Shown: positions 1 through 9,269, numbered from the stretch's first letter. The stretch: DNA of 37,865 nt from Oscillospiraceae bacterium (GCA_910575815.1 CAJTFN010000028.1:1-37865), one strand, 5' to 3'. Numbers and translations: made by a program. The notes: generated by a model not told the origin, from the sequence alone.

Positions 1-4
1 GCTC

Positions 5-928
5 ATGCAGACCAATGAAATCAGTGCCGCGCAGTTTAACCATGAGAACGGCGAAGTTACATTCAGCTTCCCGGCGGCGGACCGGGACGCGGTTGAAAAT
101 TTGATCGCAAAATTGCGGGCAGAACTGGAAAAGGCGGTGGCAGCAAGTTACGCCACTACCAAGCCCCAAAAGCCTGGACGGACCAAGGTGGAGCTGAATT
201 ATCGCAATTTTGTGAAGCTGTTCCCGGAAATCGCCAGCGGCGAATACCGCTATTTGAGCATGGAAGCGGGCGAAGCCATGATGCCCCTCCACCTGGAATG
301 GATTGACACGGACGTGATCGCCGTCAGCCATATCTGTATCGTGTTCGCCCAGCTTGAACGGGAAACGATACAGAAGCGGGTGACGGACGCTTACTATTCC
401 CGCAGTCAGCGGGGCTTCAAGATGGGCGGGAAAGCCCCCTACGGCTTCCATACAGAGCCTATTAAAATGGACGGTATCAACACAAAGCGGCTGGTGGTAA
501 ACCCGGAGGAAGCGGCCAATGTGCGGCTGATGTTTGAGATGTACGCCGAGCCGACAACCTCTTATGGGGATATTACCCGGTACTTTGCGGAGCAGGGTAT
601 TTTGTTTAATGGCCGGGAATTGATACGCCCCACACTGGCGCAGATGTTACGCAACCCCGTCTATGTGCAGGCGGACTTGGATGTGTACGAATTTTTCAAG
701 AGCCAGGGGACGGTGCTTGTCAATGACGCCGCCGACTTCACGGGCATGAACGGGTGCTATCTCTATCAAGGCCGGGACGTGAAGCCGGACAAGGCCCAAA
801 GCCTGAAAGACCAAATGCTGGTGCTTGCGCCCCATGAGGGCATTGTCCCCTCGGATATATGGCTGACCTGCCGCAAGAAGCTGATGAACAACATGAAAAT
901 CCAGTCTGCCCGGAAAGCCACCCATTGA
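5..928 (+). pseudogene. Chimeric remnant: mobile-element protein N-terminus joined to a large serine recombinase fragment
   Basis: One open frame (307 codons) joins two unrelated pieces. Residues 1 to about 109 look like the N-terminus of a conserved hypothetical protein that I recall from gut Firmicutes conjugative elements (motif EYRYLSMEAGEAMMPLHLEW). From about residue 110 the protein becomes a large serine recombinase: QLERETIQKRV is the end of the catalytic domain, then GGKAPYGF opens the recombinase domain. The catalytic serine region is absent. The frame stops at RKATH (TGA 926-928), just where the zinc-ribbon part would normally begin. The junction is near bases 325-340. I infer a deletion scar of an integrated element and no recombinase activity. 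The frame is open to the window's left edge, so the first ATG may not be the true start. The recombinase part is clear; identity of the N-terminal part rests on memory. Confidence 0.7.
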
Positions 929-1149
929 TAAAGTTGAACCAAAAGATCAAAAGATAGTTAATAGTGAACTTGGTAAAACTGGTTTAGGATATGCAATGCA
1001 CTACGTTGTATTTACTTATACTGGTGCAGATCTTCCACGAACTCAAACATACGACCCCTTTTATCAATCCTGCCAATCCAAAGGTTGCTGCCTTCCATTT
1101 TATACACACCCATTCAATAAGTATGCACCCTTCCCGGCGATATGACGAA

Positions 1150-2879
1150 GGATTTGAAAATTTAAGCGTTAGCAACACCAATCTGAAAAGGGAGAATGGA
1201 AGCGCCCCCGTTTATGCCGTGACGGTTGAAGGTATGGAGAGCGGCGCCGTGGATGCGTTCCTGCTGAAAAGGGGAGGAGGCCGTGCATCCCTACGGCCTC
1301 CCCACTCGCACGGCCACGGACGGCAAGCTGACCCTGTATCTGCCGGAGGGGGAATACAGCGGGGCGGCCATCGTCGACGGCAAACTGGTGAACTTCACCT
1401 GTAAGGCCAGCGACGATGGAGCGGGAAATCAATCAACCGCAGCAGACACAGGCATTCAAATCACTACCCTGGAGGGAGAAAAACCCACCATCAACGTGGA
1501 CGGAACTGTGGATGTTCCCGACGGCTCCACCGTCCAGACCGGAGGCGGCCGGAGATCACCGTGGGGCCGGGGAACGGCGGTACCGTAGGTGGTGACGACG
1601 GCGTGACGGTCCCAGGGGGCGGCAAGGTCCAGGTGGGGGACAGCACAATCACGCTGCCATCAGGCAGCACCGTCAAGCCCAATCCGGACGGCAGTATTCC
1701 CCTCCCTGGAGGCACAAAGGTTGAAAGGGACGGTCAAGAGATCATCATCCCCGACGGCGGCGTCTATCATCCCGAAGATGACACCGCGGCGAAGGACGTC
1801 TGCACCATCACCTTTGACAGTCAGGGCGGCTCTGCTGTTAGCTCCGTCACGGTGACCCGCGGCGAAAAGGCAAGGAAACCCGGCAACCCTGTCAGGAGCG
1901 GTTATACCTTTGGCGGCTGGTACAAGGAGCGCGGATGTACCACTGCCTGGAATTTTGACGCCGACGCCGTGACCGGGAATATTACCCTCTACGCGAAGTG
2001 GACGGCAGTCGGTAGTTCGGGCGGCAATTCTGGCGGCAACTCGGGCGGAGGCGGCTGGTACAATCTCTCCGGCACCTACTCCGTCACCATTCCGGACACG
2101 GCCCACGGGGAAGTGACGGTCAGTCCGACCGGCGCATCGCGGGGGACGACCGTGACCATCACCGCCTTCCCGAAGGAGGGCTATCGCCAGGAAAGCCTCA
2201 AGGTCCTAGCGGCGGAAAGGCTGTGTCCCTGACGGAAAAGGGGAATGGCAAGGACACCTTTACCATGCTGGCGGGGACGGTTAAGGTGGAGGCGGTCTTT
2301 GTGCCGGCTGAATCGCCGGATACGCCCTAGAATAATCCCTTTGCCGATGTGAGCGAGGGCGATTGGTACTATGAGGCGGTGCGGTTTGTCCAGGAGCGGG
2401 GCCTGTTGAACGGGTATGGCAGCGGCAATTTTGCCCCCAACGCACGGCTGTCCCGCGCTCAGCTAACCCAGATTCTGTTCAACAAGGAGGGCAGGCCGGG
2501 AGTGGATTATCTGCCGGACTTCTCCGATGTGGCAGGTGAGGCGTGATACTCGGAAGCTGTTCGCTGGGCCGACAGTCAGGGCATTGTGGGCGGCTATGGA
2601 AACGGTACGTTTGGGCCGAGCAACCCCATCACAAGGGAGCAGCTGACGGTTATGCTTTGGAGGTATTCCGGCAGTCCCGCCGCCACCAATAAGGAGCTGC
2701 ATTTCAACGATACGGACGAGATTAGCGGCTTTGTGCTGGAGGCTCTGCGCTGGGCCGTGGAGAAGGGTATCCTGAACGGCTACAGCGACAGACGGTTAGG
2801 CCCTAAGGGGCAGGCTACCCGGGCGCATGTGGCGCAGATGCTGAAGAACTTTATTGAGAACCAGGAGAACAACATCTAA
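1150..2879 (+). pseudogene. Degenerate surface protein with InlB-type repeat and SLH domains
   Basis: Reading across frames gives one continuous surface protein. It has an Ig/stalk-like N-terminal part (about 1150-1540), a glycine- and proline-rich stretch, an InlB/Listeria-Bacteroides type repeat (about 1795-2010, with GYTFGGWYKE and ITLYAKWT), a Gly/Ser linker, a second beta-type domain, and two to three S-layer homology (SLH) repeats at 2340-2879 (FADVSEGDWYYEAV, GYGNGTFGP.NPITREQL, NGYSDRRLGP). Lesions: frame changes near 1275, 1550 and 2210, a TAG at 2328-2330 (likely CAG before), and a TGA at 2544-2546 where SLH repeats carry Trp (TGG to TGA). No start codon or signal peptide is identifiable upstream. 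SLH proteins bind secondary cell-wall polymer. With five lesions this copy cannot make the full protein. Confidence is high for family and for decay. Confidence 0.85.
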
Positions 2880-2897
2880 AAATCGCAAACTAGTTTT

Positions 2898-2944
2898 GCC
2901 CTGGAACACTGGTGGACTGATTACGACCACCAGTGTTCCAGGGC
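2898..2944. repeat. Perfect 18-bp inverted repeat (hairpin) after the SLH remnant
   Basis: The arms at 2898-2915 (GCCCTGGAACACTGGTGG) and 2927-2944 are exact reverse complements separated by an 11-base loop. The hairpin begins 19 bases after the SLH stop codon. No T-run follows on either strand, so it is not a textbook Rho-independent terminator, although it could still end or protect the transcript. It may equally be the end of a small mobile or repeated element. Confidence 0.7.
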
Positions 2945-3266
2945 GTACCATCTTCCAAAGTCAAAGACAAGAAAGTGATTAAGCCAAAATCTCACTTTTC
3001 TCTTTGACAAATGCTCTGGAAATACTTTCCAACTATACTGCCATTATAACAAAGGGAAAGGAAGCCTACCCTATGGCGGAACCCACACGATGATGAAGAG
3101 AATACGATGCTGGCCCTCTATCCTGACAAGGCGGAACCGAGCGTCAAATATGGGGCGTTTACAAAAGTTGACCCCGCCGCGATGAATACCTCCACTGGCG
3201 CAATATCCTTTCTTTTACAGGACGCCCATATCACGGCAGATCGGGGGAACCGTCTACCATTTATGT
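2945..3266. other. Gene-free margin with a possible gene-start remnant
   Basis: No intact gene is seen. An AAAGGAAG ribosome-binding-like sequence precedes ATG 3072, but that frame stops after six codons. A shift of one base gives an open frame of about 60 codons (about 3080-3260, with MLALYPDKAEPSVKYG) that runs into the 3' end of the convergent aminotransferase gene. This fits the truncated start of a lost gene, but I recognise no family. An imperfect inverted repeat lies around 2960-3009. Confidence 0.3.
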
Positions 3267-4466
3267 TTATCCGAATTGGCAGGGACCGAAATCAGAAGCG
3301 TCATAGGCTCGCTGCATCCGCCGCACAGCTTCCTCGATCGTTGCCCGCTGACAGGCAACATTCATGCGCATAAAGCCAGAACCCTCTTTGCCGAACCAGA
3401 AGCCCTTGTCCAGCCCCACTTCCGCCTCGTCTGTGAAAAAGTGATCCAGTTCCGGATCTTTCAGCCCCAGTTCACGGCAGTCCAGCCACATCAGATAGGT
3501 TCCCTCCGGCTGAATCAGTTTGATCTTTGGCATTCCCGCTTTTAACGCATGGTCCAGATAATGGATATTACCCTCTAAATAAGGGATTAGCTGATCCATG
3601 TACTCCTCGCCGCCGCTATAGGCGGCAATGTAGGCATCCAGTCCGAACGTCGAAATGGAGACCGATCGGTCATTCTGCAAGACCGCATGGATCCGATCGC
3701 GAAGTTCATCCTGGAAGGTAATCATGGCAGCTGCGCGCAGTCCGGCAGTATTGAAACTTTTGCTGGGCGATACTGCGGTAATAGTATTGGCCGCAAATTC
3801 TGCTGAGACAGAGGCCATAGGAATATGTTTATGACCCGGATAGATGAAGTCGGAGTGAACCTCATCGCTGATTACCAGCACATGGTTCCGCAGACATATC
3901 TCGCCTACCCGTTCCAGTTCCTCACGGGAAAATACTCTGCCCACAGGATTGTGCGGATTACAGAGAAACATGATCTTTGCCCTCGGATCCGCCGCTCTGC
4001 GCTCCAGGTCCTCAAAGTCCATCTCATAGCGGCCATCCCGGAGCAAAAGGGAATTGCTGCTGATGACCCGCCCCTGATTTTCCACCGCCTGGAAGAAGGG
4101 ATAATATACCGGGCGCTGGAGAATAATCTTGTCGCCCGGCTCTGTAAAGGTCTGGACAGCCGCGAAGAGCACCGGCAGGATGCTGGAGATATAAAGAACG
4201 CTGCCCTGGGAAATATCCCAGCCGTGACGTAGCTGCATCCAGCGGACGGTGGCCTCCCGGAACTCCGGCGGAAGAAAGGCATATCCGTAAATTCCGGATT
4301 CCGCGCGGCGGCGAACCGCCTCAATGACAGGCTGGGGCGCGGGGAAGTCCATATCCGCCACCCACATGGGAAGCGCATTGGGATTCCCGATTCGATTCCC
4401 CACGTTGTCCCATTTTGTTGAATAGGTACCGCGGCGATCTACCAAACGGTCAAATTCATATTTCAT
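3267..4466 (-). CDS. PLP-dependent aminotransferase / C-S lyase, MalY/PatB family
   Basis: This 399-aa fold-type I PLP enzyme has the usual family length. Visible marks are PMWVADMDFPAP (residues 33-44), CNPHNPVGR (169-177) with the PLP-ring-region Asn, SDEVHSD (200-206) with the PLP-N1 Asp, and SPSKSFNTAGL with the Schiff-base lysine at K236. MalY/PatB proteins act as cystathionine or cysteine-S-conjugate beta-lyases, and some work as aminotransferases; sequence alone does not decide. The start is well supported by GAGGAGTGA upstream of ATG 4466. It is the last gene of the long minus-strand block, about 110 bases after the DcyD/CuyA-like gene. It could remove sulfur or an amino group from an imported amino acid to give a 2-oxoacid for the Kor complex upstream (inference). 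Confidence 0.85.
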   Translation of the reverse strand: MKYEFDRLVDRRGTYSTKWDNVGNRIGNPNALPMWVADMDFPAPQPVIEAVRRRAESGIYGYAFLPPEFREATVRWMQLRHGWDISQGSVLYISSILPVLFAAVQTFTEPGDKIILQRPVYYPFFQAVENQGRVISSNSLLLRDGRYEMDFEDLERRAADPRAKIMFLCNPHNPVGRVFSREELERVGEICLRNHVLVISDEVHSDFIYPGHKHIPMASVSAEFAANTITAVSPSKSFNTAGLRAAAMITFQDELRDRIHAVLQNDRSVSISTFGLDAYIAAYSGGEEYMDQLIPYLEGNIHYLDHALKAGMPKIKLIQPEGTYLMWLDCRELGLKDPELDHFFTDEAEVGLDKGFWFGKEGSGFMRMNVACQRATIEEAVRRMQRAYDASDFGPCQFG

Positions 4467-4580
4467 TGTCTCGAGTCACTCCTCAAAAGCAGTTTTGAAT
4501 GTATCGCCCTAATTTGCCCGGCCAGTGTTTCCAACTGGTCAGACAGAGTTTGAGATTGTGAATGTAGGTCTTGCGCACCT

Positions 4581-5675
4581 TTACATAACCAGGTGTTTCC
4601 GCCCCGCCCATAGATCACGGCTAAACTGCTCCAGATGCTGTGCGCTGTACAGAGCGGGCAGTCCTCCGGTGTGAAGATAGAGAACATTCGATCCGGCGGG
4701 GATCTCTCCGGACCGGAGCAACTCCAACAGGGCCGTGAATCCCTTTCCGCTATAACATGGGTCTACAAACAATCCCTCTGTTCGGGCCAGATACAGGATC
4801 GTCTCAAAGGTTGCCGGATCTGGAACATCATAGGCCGTACCGGCAAACTGCGAACAATATATTTGCAGTTCCTCCGGCGCAGCGTGAAGTCCCAAACCGT
4901 ATGCGCTGCTAATTTCGTCAATCAAGCTGCGTACTTTTTCCCGATATACATCCCCATGGGGACTGACACAGGAGCCGATTACGGTAAATGGAGCATGGAA
5001 ATGTTTGCTGCCGCACCAAAGCCCCGCAAAGGTTCCCTTGGAGCCGCTGGGACAGATCACGTAATCCACAGTCTGTCCCATAGAAGACAGCTGCTCCACA
5101 ATCTCGGGAACCGCATAGAAATACCCCATACATCCCAAGGGCGTACTGCCGCCTGCCGGAATTTCATAGACCTTCTCGCCCACAGCTTCCCGTGCGCAGA
5201 TCACCTCTTCCGCAACCCGGCGGCGGCGAACGGCAACTTCTGCCTCCAGTTCGTCCGGGCTTTTGTCTCCGGCATTTCGGAAGATGGGAGCTACGTTCAT
5301 GAAGACCACTTCGCATCCCAGAATCGCGTCCAGCAACAGGTTTCCACTCAGGGCAGCAGGGGGCTGATCCTCCTTCAAATTGGCAATCAGTATACATTTC
5401 AGCCCATACCGCGCGGCTACAGCGGCCGTCTGCCGTGCATGGTTGGATTGCACGCCTCCATAGGTCAGTAGCGTCGTACACTCCTTTGCCAGCGCGTCCT
5501 GAACCAGGTATTGCAATTTTCGGATCTTATTGCCCGAAAAACCAATACCGGTCAAGTCGTCCCGCTTGATGAAAACATTGCAGTCGAGTTCCTGGCTCAA
5601 ACGGTTCAGCCGATGGAGCGGCGTCGGGAAGCATCCGCAGTCCGCCAGTTTGTCCGGTTCCTGTAAAAAAGACAT
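4581..5675 (-). CDS. PLP-dependent D-cysteine desulfhydrase / L-cysteate sulfo-lyase / ACC deaminase family enzyme
   Basis: This 364-aa fold-type II PLP enzyme starts at MSFLQEPDKL, where AAGGAG sits 8 bases upstream of ATG 5675; the frame extends further but has no ribosome site. Family marks are FPTPLHRL (16-23), IKRDDLTG (36-43), SGNKIRKLQ with Schiff-base lysine K50, and GGVQSNHARQTAA around S77, the substrate-binding Ser-Asn-His. Members cleave D-cysteine (DcyD), L-cysteate (CuyA) or ACC, giving a 2-oxoacid and ammonia plus H2S or sulfite. The lysine motif SGNKIRKL differs somewhat from both DcyD and CuyA as I remember them, so the substrate stays open. It lies between the Tct transporter and the MalY/PatB-like enzyme, in the same direction, so it probably acts on the imported compound. 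Confidence 0.8.
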   Translation of the reverse strand: MSFLQEPDKLADCGCFPTPLHRLNRLSQELDCNVFIKRDDLTGIGFSGNKIRKLQYLVQDALAKECTTLLTYGGVQSNHARQTAAVAARYGLKCILIANLKEDQPPAALSGNLLLDAILGCEVVFMNVAPIFRNAGDKSPDELEAEVAVRRRRVAEEVICAREAVGEKVYEIPAGGSTPLGCMGYFYAVPEIVEQLSSMGQTVDYVICPSGSKGTFAGLWCGSKHFHAPFTVIGSCVSPHGDVYREKVRSLIDEISSAYGLGLHAAPEELQIYCSQFAGTAYDVPDPATFETILYLARTEGLFVDPCYSGKGFTALLELLRSGEIPAGSNVLYLHTGGLPALYSAQHLEQFSRDLWAGRKHLVM

Positions 5676-5742
5676 GTTACTTTCTCCTTCCCCAAAAGAG
5701 GCCGCTGTCAGATGCTGCGGCGGCACTCTACACATCACACGG

Positions 5743-5783
5743 GGCCGCGGGAAATTCACGGCGGAGCCGTGATCCCCGCGGCC
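5743..5783. repeat. Two-tier intercistronic hairpin between tctA and the PLP lyase gene
   Basis: The outer arms GGCCGCGGG (5743-5751) and CCCGCGGCC (5775-5783) are exact complements. Inside them TCACGGC (5756-5762) pairs with GCCGTGA (5766-5772) around a GGA loop. No T-run follows on the minus strand, so this is more likely an mRNA-processing or stability element than a terminator. It starts about 9 bases after the tctA stop codon. Confidence 0.6.
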
Positions 5784-5791
5784 ATTGCGTC

Positions 5792-7309
5792 TCAGTCGTC
5801 CACATCCTCAATGGGATTCTCGCCCATCTCTTTTGCACGTTTGACATTCCGGACAACCTGGAACGCCACGAAAGCAATCGTGATTGCAAGGAACGCCATC
5901 GCTACAGGACGTCCAAAAATCGGCATCATACTGCCGCGACCCAGCTGCTGGGCACGCATCAGGTAGGTCTCGAGATAGGGTCCCAGAATGAACCCTAGGA
6001 TCATAGGCGCAGTGGGGAATCCATATCTGGACAGCAGGAAGGAAATAACCCCGAAGAATAGCATAACCCAGAGATCGAAAATACGGTTGTTGCTGGAGAA
6101 CACACCCGCCATGCAGATCACGAGAATCACCGGCAGCAATGTGTAGCGGGGAACACCCAAAATTTTCACGATAAAGCGCATACCATTGTATTCCACAAAA
6201 ATCATCATAATCGTGGAAATCAGTACCGCCGTGAACAGGCCGTAGACAAACACGCCGTCACTGTTGAACAGCAGGGGCCCCGGAGTCAGACCCTGGATGG
6301 TCAGAGCTCCCAGCAGCATGGCTGTCACCGTATCGCCGGGAATACCCACTGTCAAAAGCGGAATCAGGGCACCGCCGATGGAGGCATTGTTGGATACCTC
6401 AGAGGCAATGACACCGTCGGGAATCCCCGTGCCGAATTTTTCCGGGTATTTGCTGCTGCTCTTCGCAACGCCATAGGCAATCAGATTGGAGGTTCCGCCG
6501 CCAATACCAGGCAGAATCCCGACACCTATTCCGATCAGCGCTGAGCGGATGATATTCGGCATATGGTTCAGCCATTCCTTGAAAGGCATACCAAAGCCGT
6601 GCATCTTGCACTGGCGCACCTCATCCCCCTTGGCATTAAAGCCCTTGCTAATCAGGCCAAGCTGAGAGCCCAGGGCAAATACGCCGACCATGGCGGGGGT
6701 CTGGGAAAATCCGGAGGTAAGATTCACTATACCGAAGGTAAAGCGCGGGGTTCCGGTGCCGGGTGCCACACCCACGCAGCCCAGCAAAACACCGATTACA
6801 CCTGCGATCAGACCTTTGACCACCGATCCGGAAATCAGGGTCCCAATCAATGTCAGAGAGAACAACACAATCGCGAAGTATTCGAAGGGAGAGAAGTGAA
6901 TGGTAATCTGAGCCAGCAGAGGCGCAATTGAAATCAGGGCAATAAAAGAAAGTACCGTGCCAATAAAGGACGACATCAATCCGATACCGAGTGCCTCAGC
7001 CGCCTGTCCCTTCTGCGCCATGGGGTGCCCGTCAAAGGTCGTCGCCGCGGAGGCCACCGTGCCGGGAACGTTGATCAAAATCGCCGAGATCAGGGCTCCG
7101 GAAATGCCGCCTACATAGATTCCTATCAGAAGCGCAATGGCATCCGTGGAACCCAGCCGGTAGGTCATGGGAAGGCAGAGCGCAATGCCAGTGGTGGCGC
7201 TCAAGCCCGGCAGCGCGCCAAACGCAATGCCGAGGATCACGCCGCCCAGCATCAGCAGCAGAGCTGTCGGCGTACAGACAGACATCATTCCGTTTAATAT
7301 ATCACTCAT
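5792..7309 (-). CDS. tctA: Tripartite tricarboxylate transporter, large membrane subunit
   Basis: This is a 505-aa, strongly hydrophobic protein with about a dozen membrane segments, the normal size of TctA. Its N-terminus carries the family signature GIAFGALPGLSATTGIAL (28-45), and a second related Gly/Pro motif (GILPGIGGGTSNLIAYGVAK) lies in the middle. TctA forms the transport channel of TTT systems, which use an ion gradient and an extracytoplasmic binding protein to import carboxylates. ATG 7309 lies 12 bases after the tctB stop. The neighbours tctB and tctC complete the system. The family is certain; the substrate is not. Confidence 0.95.
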   Translation of the reverse strand: MSDILNGMMSVCTPTALLLMLGGVILGIAFGALPGLSATTGIALCLPMTYRLGSTDAIALLIGIYVGGISGALISAILINVPGTVASAATTFDGHPMAQKGQAAEALGIGLMSSFIGTVLSFIALISIAPLLAQITIHFSPFEYFAIVLFSLTLIGTLISGSVVKGLIAGVIGVLLGCVGVAPGTGTPRFTFGIVNLTSGFSQTPAMVGVFALGSQLGLISKGFNAKGDEVRQCKMHGFGMPFKEWLNHMPNIIRSALIGIGVGILPGIGGGTSNLIAYGVAKSSSKYPEKFGTGIPDGVIASEVSNNASIGGALIPLLTVGIPGDTVTAMLLGALTIQGLTPGPLLFNSDGVFVYGLFTAVLISTIMMIFVEYNGMRFIVKILGVPRYTLLPVILVICMAGVFSSNNRIFDLWVMLFFGVISFLLSRYGFPTAPMILGFILGPYLETYLMRAQQLGRGSMMPIFGRPVAMAFLAITIAFVAFQVVRNVKRAKEMGENPIEDVDD

Positions 7310-7321
7310 GTCATCACCACC

Positions 7322-7837
7322 TTATCCAAGATTCTTCAAAAGCCCCATAGGGAGCTGAACAGCAAATCCATAGCGGAACGTCAGATAGATGATTGCCGAT
7401 ACAACTATAGAAATGACAGCAATCCGTACCGGGCGGCGCACGGATTTGGGCGTGACCAGCATGACCAGCCCAAAGAGAAACAGCGGAGTCATAATCAGAT
7501 AACCCACCGGTTTGAGAAATTGAATATAGGCGCCCACCAGAATCACCGCACAGAGGGCCCTCAGCGGTTTTACTCGCTCTGCCCGTTCCGCGGCCAGCTC
7601 CTCCTCCGTAGGCTTCGGTGCTTGCTTCATGCCGCGCACGCTTTGCCAGACGAGGCAGATACTCAAAAGCGCCAGGACGGCGGAGCAAATCAGCGGAAAG
7701 GATTGGGAATTCATAATGCCCATGTTCAGTGTGCCGACAGGGATGGTTTTTGAGTACAGGGCCACTACGGCGGCCAGTACCAAGAAGAATATTCCACAGC
7801 AAAGATTAGCTCTGTGTTTTGACCGCAGGGAAGTCAT
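7322..7837 (-). CDS. tctB: Tripartite tricarboxylate transporter, small membrane subunit
   Basis: This 171-aa protein has four predicted membrane segments, at roughly residues 10-28, 43-62, 90-110 and 130-155, with a charged loop KQAPKPTEEELAAERAER between the second and third. This is the standard TctB layout. TctB pairs with TctA in the membrane. It sits downstream of a hairpin terminator/attenuator that follows tctC, so it is probably made in lower amounts than the binding protein. A TCCTCC complement just upstream of ATG 7837 supplies the ribosome site. Confidence 0.9.
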   Translation of the reverse strand: MTSLRSKHRANLCCGIFFLVLAAVVALYSKTIPVGTLNMGIMNSQSFPLICSAVLALLSICLVWQSVRGMKQAPKPTEEELAAERAERVKPLRALCAVILVGAYIQFLKPVGYLIMTPLFLFGLVMLVTPKSVRRPVRIAVISIVVSAIIYLTFRYGFAVQLPMGLLKNLG

Positions 7838-7866
7838 AAGTTTACATCCTCCTTATCTCCCTTTTC

Positions 7867-7905
7867 AAAAAAACGCTCCCACGATATTTCTCGCGGGAGC
7901 GTTTT
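7867..7905 (-). terminator. Attenuator-type terminator between tctC and tctB
   Basis: Read on the minus strand, AAAACGCTCCC (7905-7895) pairs exactly with GGGAGCGTTTT (7880-7870) and the stem runs into a run of T residues ending near 7867. It lies directly after the tctC stop codon. Partial read-through would give many TctC copies per TctAB, a common design for binding-protein genes placed first. Confidence 0.85.
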
Positions 7906-7921
7906 CTGTTAACGCCTGGTG

Positions 7922-8968
7922 TTATCCGACGAGATAACCCACATAGTCTTTCAGGATCTCTGCTTGCTCCGTGAGTGCTTTTGCCGCGTCCTCAGGATTG
8001 TGATAGGCGGGGAGGATATAATACGCCTCAGCGGCCCGGGCCGCAAAGTCTGCATCGTTGGCACAGATGTCGCCGATGGTATCAGAAAGCAGCTCGATAA
8101 TGGCGGGATCCGTCCCCTTGGGGGCAAATACGGAGTAGTTCATTGCCCAGTCGTCCGTCACATCGTAGTCCTTAAGGCAGGGGTACTTGCTCTCGTCATA
8201 CAGTTCGCTCTTATCGCCGGCATAGCCCAGGCAGATGAACTCACCGCTGTCAACATACTCTCGGGCATTGTTGATGGCCAGTCCGGCAATATCGATCTGC
8301 CCACTCAGAAGGCCGGCCAGCTGTTCACTCTTGCCGCCGATGTCCACTAGCGTGCAGTTCGCGCCACCGTTGATCAGCATCTGAGCGCCCAGGTGGGAAG
8401 TGCCGCCCGCTTGATATGCCAGGGTCAGCTCACCGGGATGGGCCGCCGTGTACTCTCGCAGATCATTGAAATCCTTGATGCCGTATTTATTGTCGGCCCG
8501 CATAAAATACTGTCCGTTACTCTTGTTGGCTACGATGGATACAACGTCAAAATCGTTGAAACCAAAGGGAGTTAGGCCGGTTCCCTCATTCACCAAGATC
8601 GCGGTGTGGTAAAAGAGAATGGTTTTGCCGTCGGGATCCGCATCCAGAACTGTCTGAGCACCCACCGCACCGGAGTTTCCGGTAATATTCTGGACGATAA
8701 AGTTGCCGCCCAGTCTCTCCTGAACCTTTTCAAAGGTCAGACGGGCCATAAAGTCCGTGTCGCCGCCAGCACCATAGGGGCATACAACGGTGATCGTGTC
8801 GTTGCCTGGCCAATCCGTTGTGGGGGTGTCCTCTGCCGGGGTGGCTGCCGGTGTATTCTGGGTATTGTCCGCCGGGGGTGCAGAAGTTTGGGAGTTGTTG
8901 CCGCCGCAGGCAGCCAGGGACAGGGAAATGCAGAGTGTCAGCAATACCGCGAAAATTCTCTTTTTCAT
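7922..8968 (-). CDS. tctC: Tripartite tricarboxylate transporter substrate-binding lipoprotein (TctC/Bug family)
   Basis: This is a 348-aa binding protein. The start ATG 8968 is chosen because AAGGAGG lies just upstream and a signal peptide follows directly; the frame extends another 23 codons upstream without a ribosome site. Residues 1-20 form a lipoprotein signal with lipobox SLAA-C21, then a Ser/Thr/Pro-rich linker. The mature domain opens with TVVCPYGAGGDTDFMARL, the TctC/Bug ligand-loop region. These proteins capture carboxylates outside the membrane and deliver them to TctAB. The gene has its own upstream control region with a 16-bp palindrome and is followed by an attenuator. Confidence 0.92.
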   Translation of the reverse strand: MKKRIFAVLLTLCISLSLAACGGNNSQTSAPPADNTQNTPAATPAEDTPTTDWPGNDTITVVCPYGAGGDTDFMARLTFEKVQERLGGNFIVQNITGNSGAVGAQTVLDADPDGKTILFYHTAILVNEGTGLTPFGFNDFDVVSIVANKSNGQYFMRADNKYGIKDFNDLREYTAAHPGELTLAYQAGGTSHLGAQMLINGGANCTLVDIGGKSEQLAGLLSGQIDIAGLAINNAREYVDSGEFICLGYAGDKSELYDESKYPCLKDYDVTDDWAMNYSVFAPKGTDPAIIELLSDTIGDICANDADFAARAAEAYYILPAYHNPEDAAKALTEQAEILKDYVGYLVG

Positions 8969-9181
8969 GTTGAAACCTCCTTCATCTTTCTCCATTTTCC
9001 ATTTATAGTCAACGAACTTGAAAAGCACCGAAGACACTTTTCAACTGGGGAATTCCCAGGGCCGCTGAAAGCGGTCAGTTCCTTTGACTCCGCAGCGGGC
9101 AAAAGCGGGCCAGAGATACAAAAATACACAAGCGTCTCTTTCCCAAATCAGTTTTGCAAAAGGCTTAAGTCTATTTTACAC

Positions 9182-9197
9182 AAAACTGTACAGTTTT
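9182..9197. promoter_or_regulatory. 16-bp palindrome overlapping the likely tctC promoter
   Basis: AAAACTGTACAGTTTT is a perfect 16-bp palindrome in the 301-base gap between gcdC and tctC. On the minus strand it is followed closely by TGTGTAAAAT, which can serve as a -10 element (TAAAAT), while no good -35 hexamer is present. The palindrome thus occupies the -35 region, where a dimeric regulator could bind. A second small palindrome, TTTTGCAAAA, lies at 9152-9161. The leader from there to ATG 8968 would be long (about 190 bases). Confidence 0.5.
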
Positions 9198-9269
9198 TCT
9201 TTGGGCCTCATTGTCTATTTTTTGCACTATTTTCGTTTTCTGCGCGAAATCCGGTTTCTTCCGCTGTGT

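Noticed and set aside
991..1404. Open frame of 137 codons as an independent gene
   Set aside because: Only its middle part (about 1150-1275) belongs to the broken SLH protein; the rest is out of frame with it.
3107..3373. 88-codon plus-strand frame as a gene
   Set aside because: It runs antisense into the aminotransferase 3' end and has no intact start; kept only as a possible remnant.
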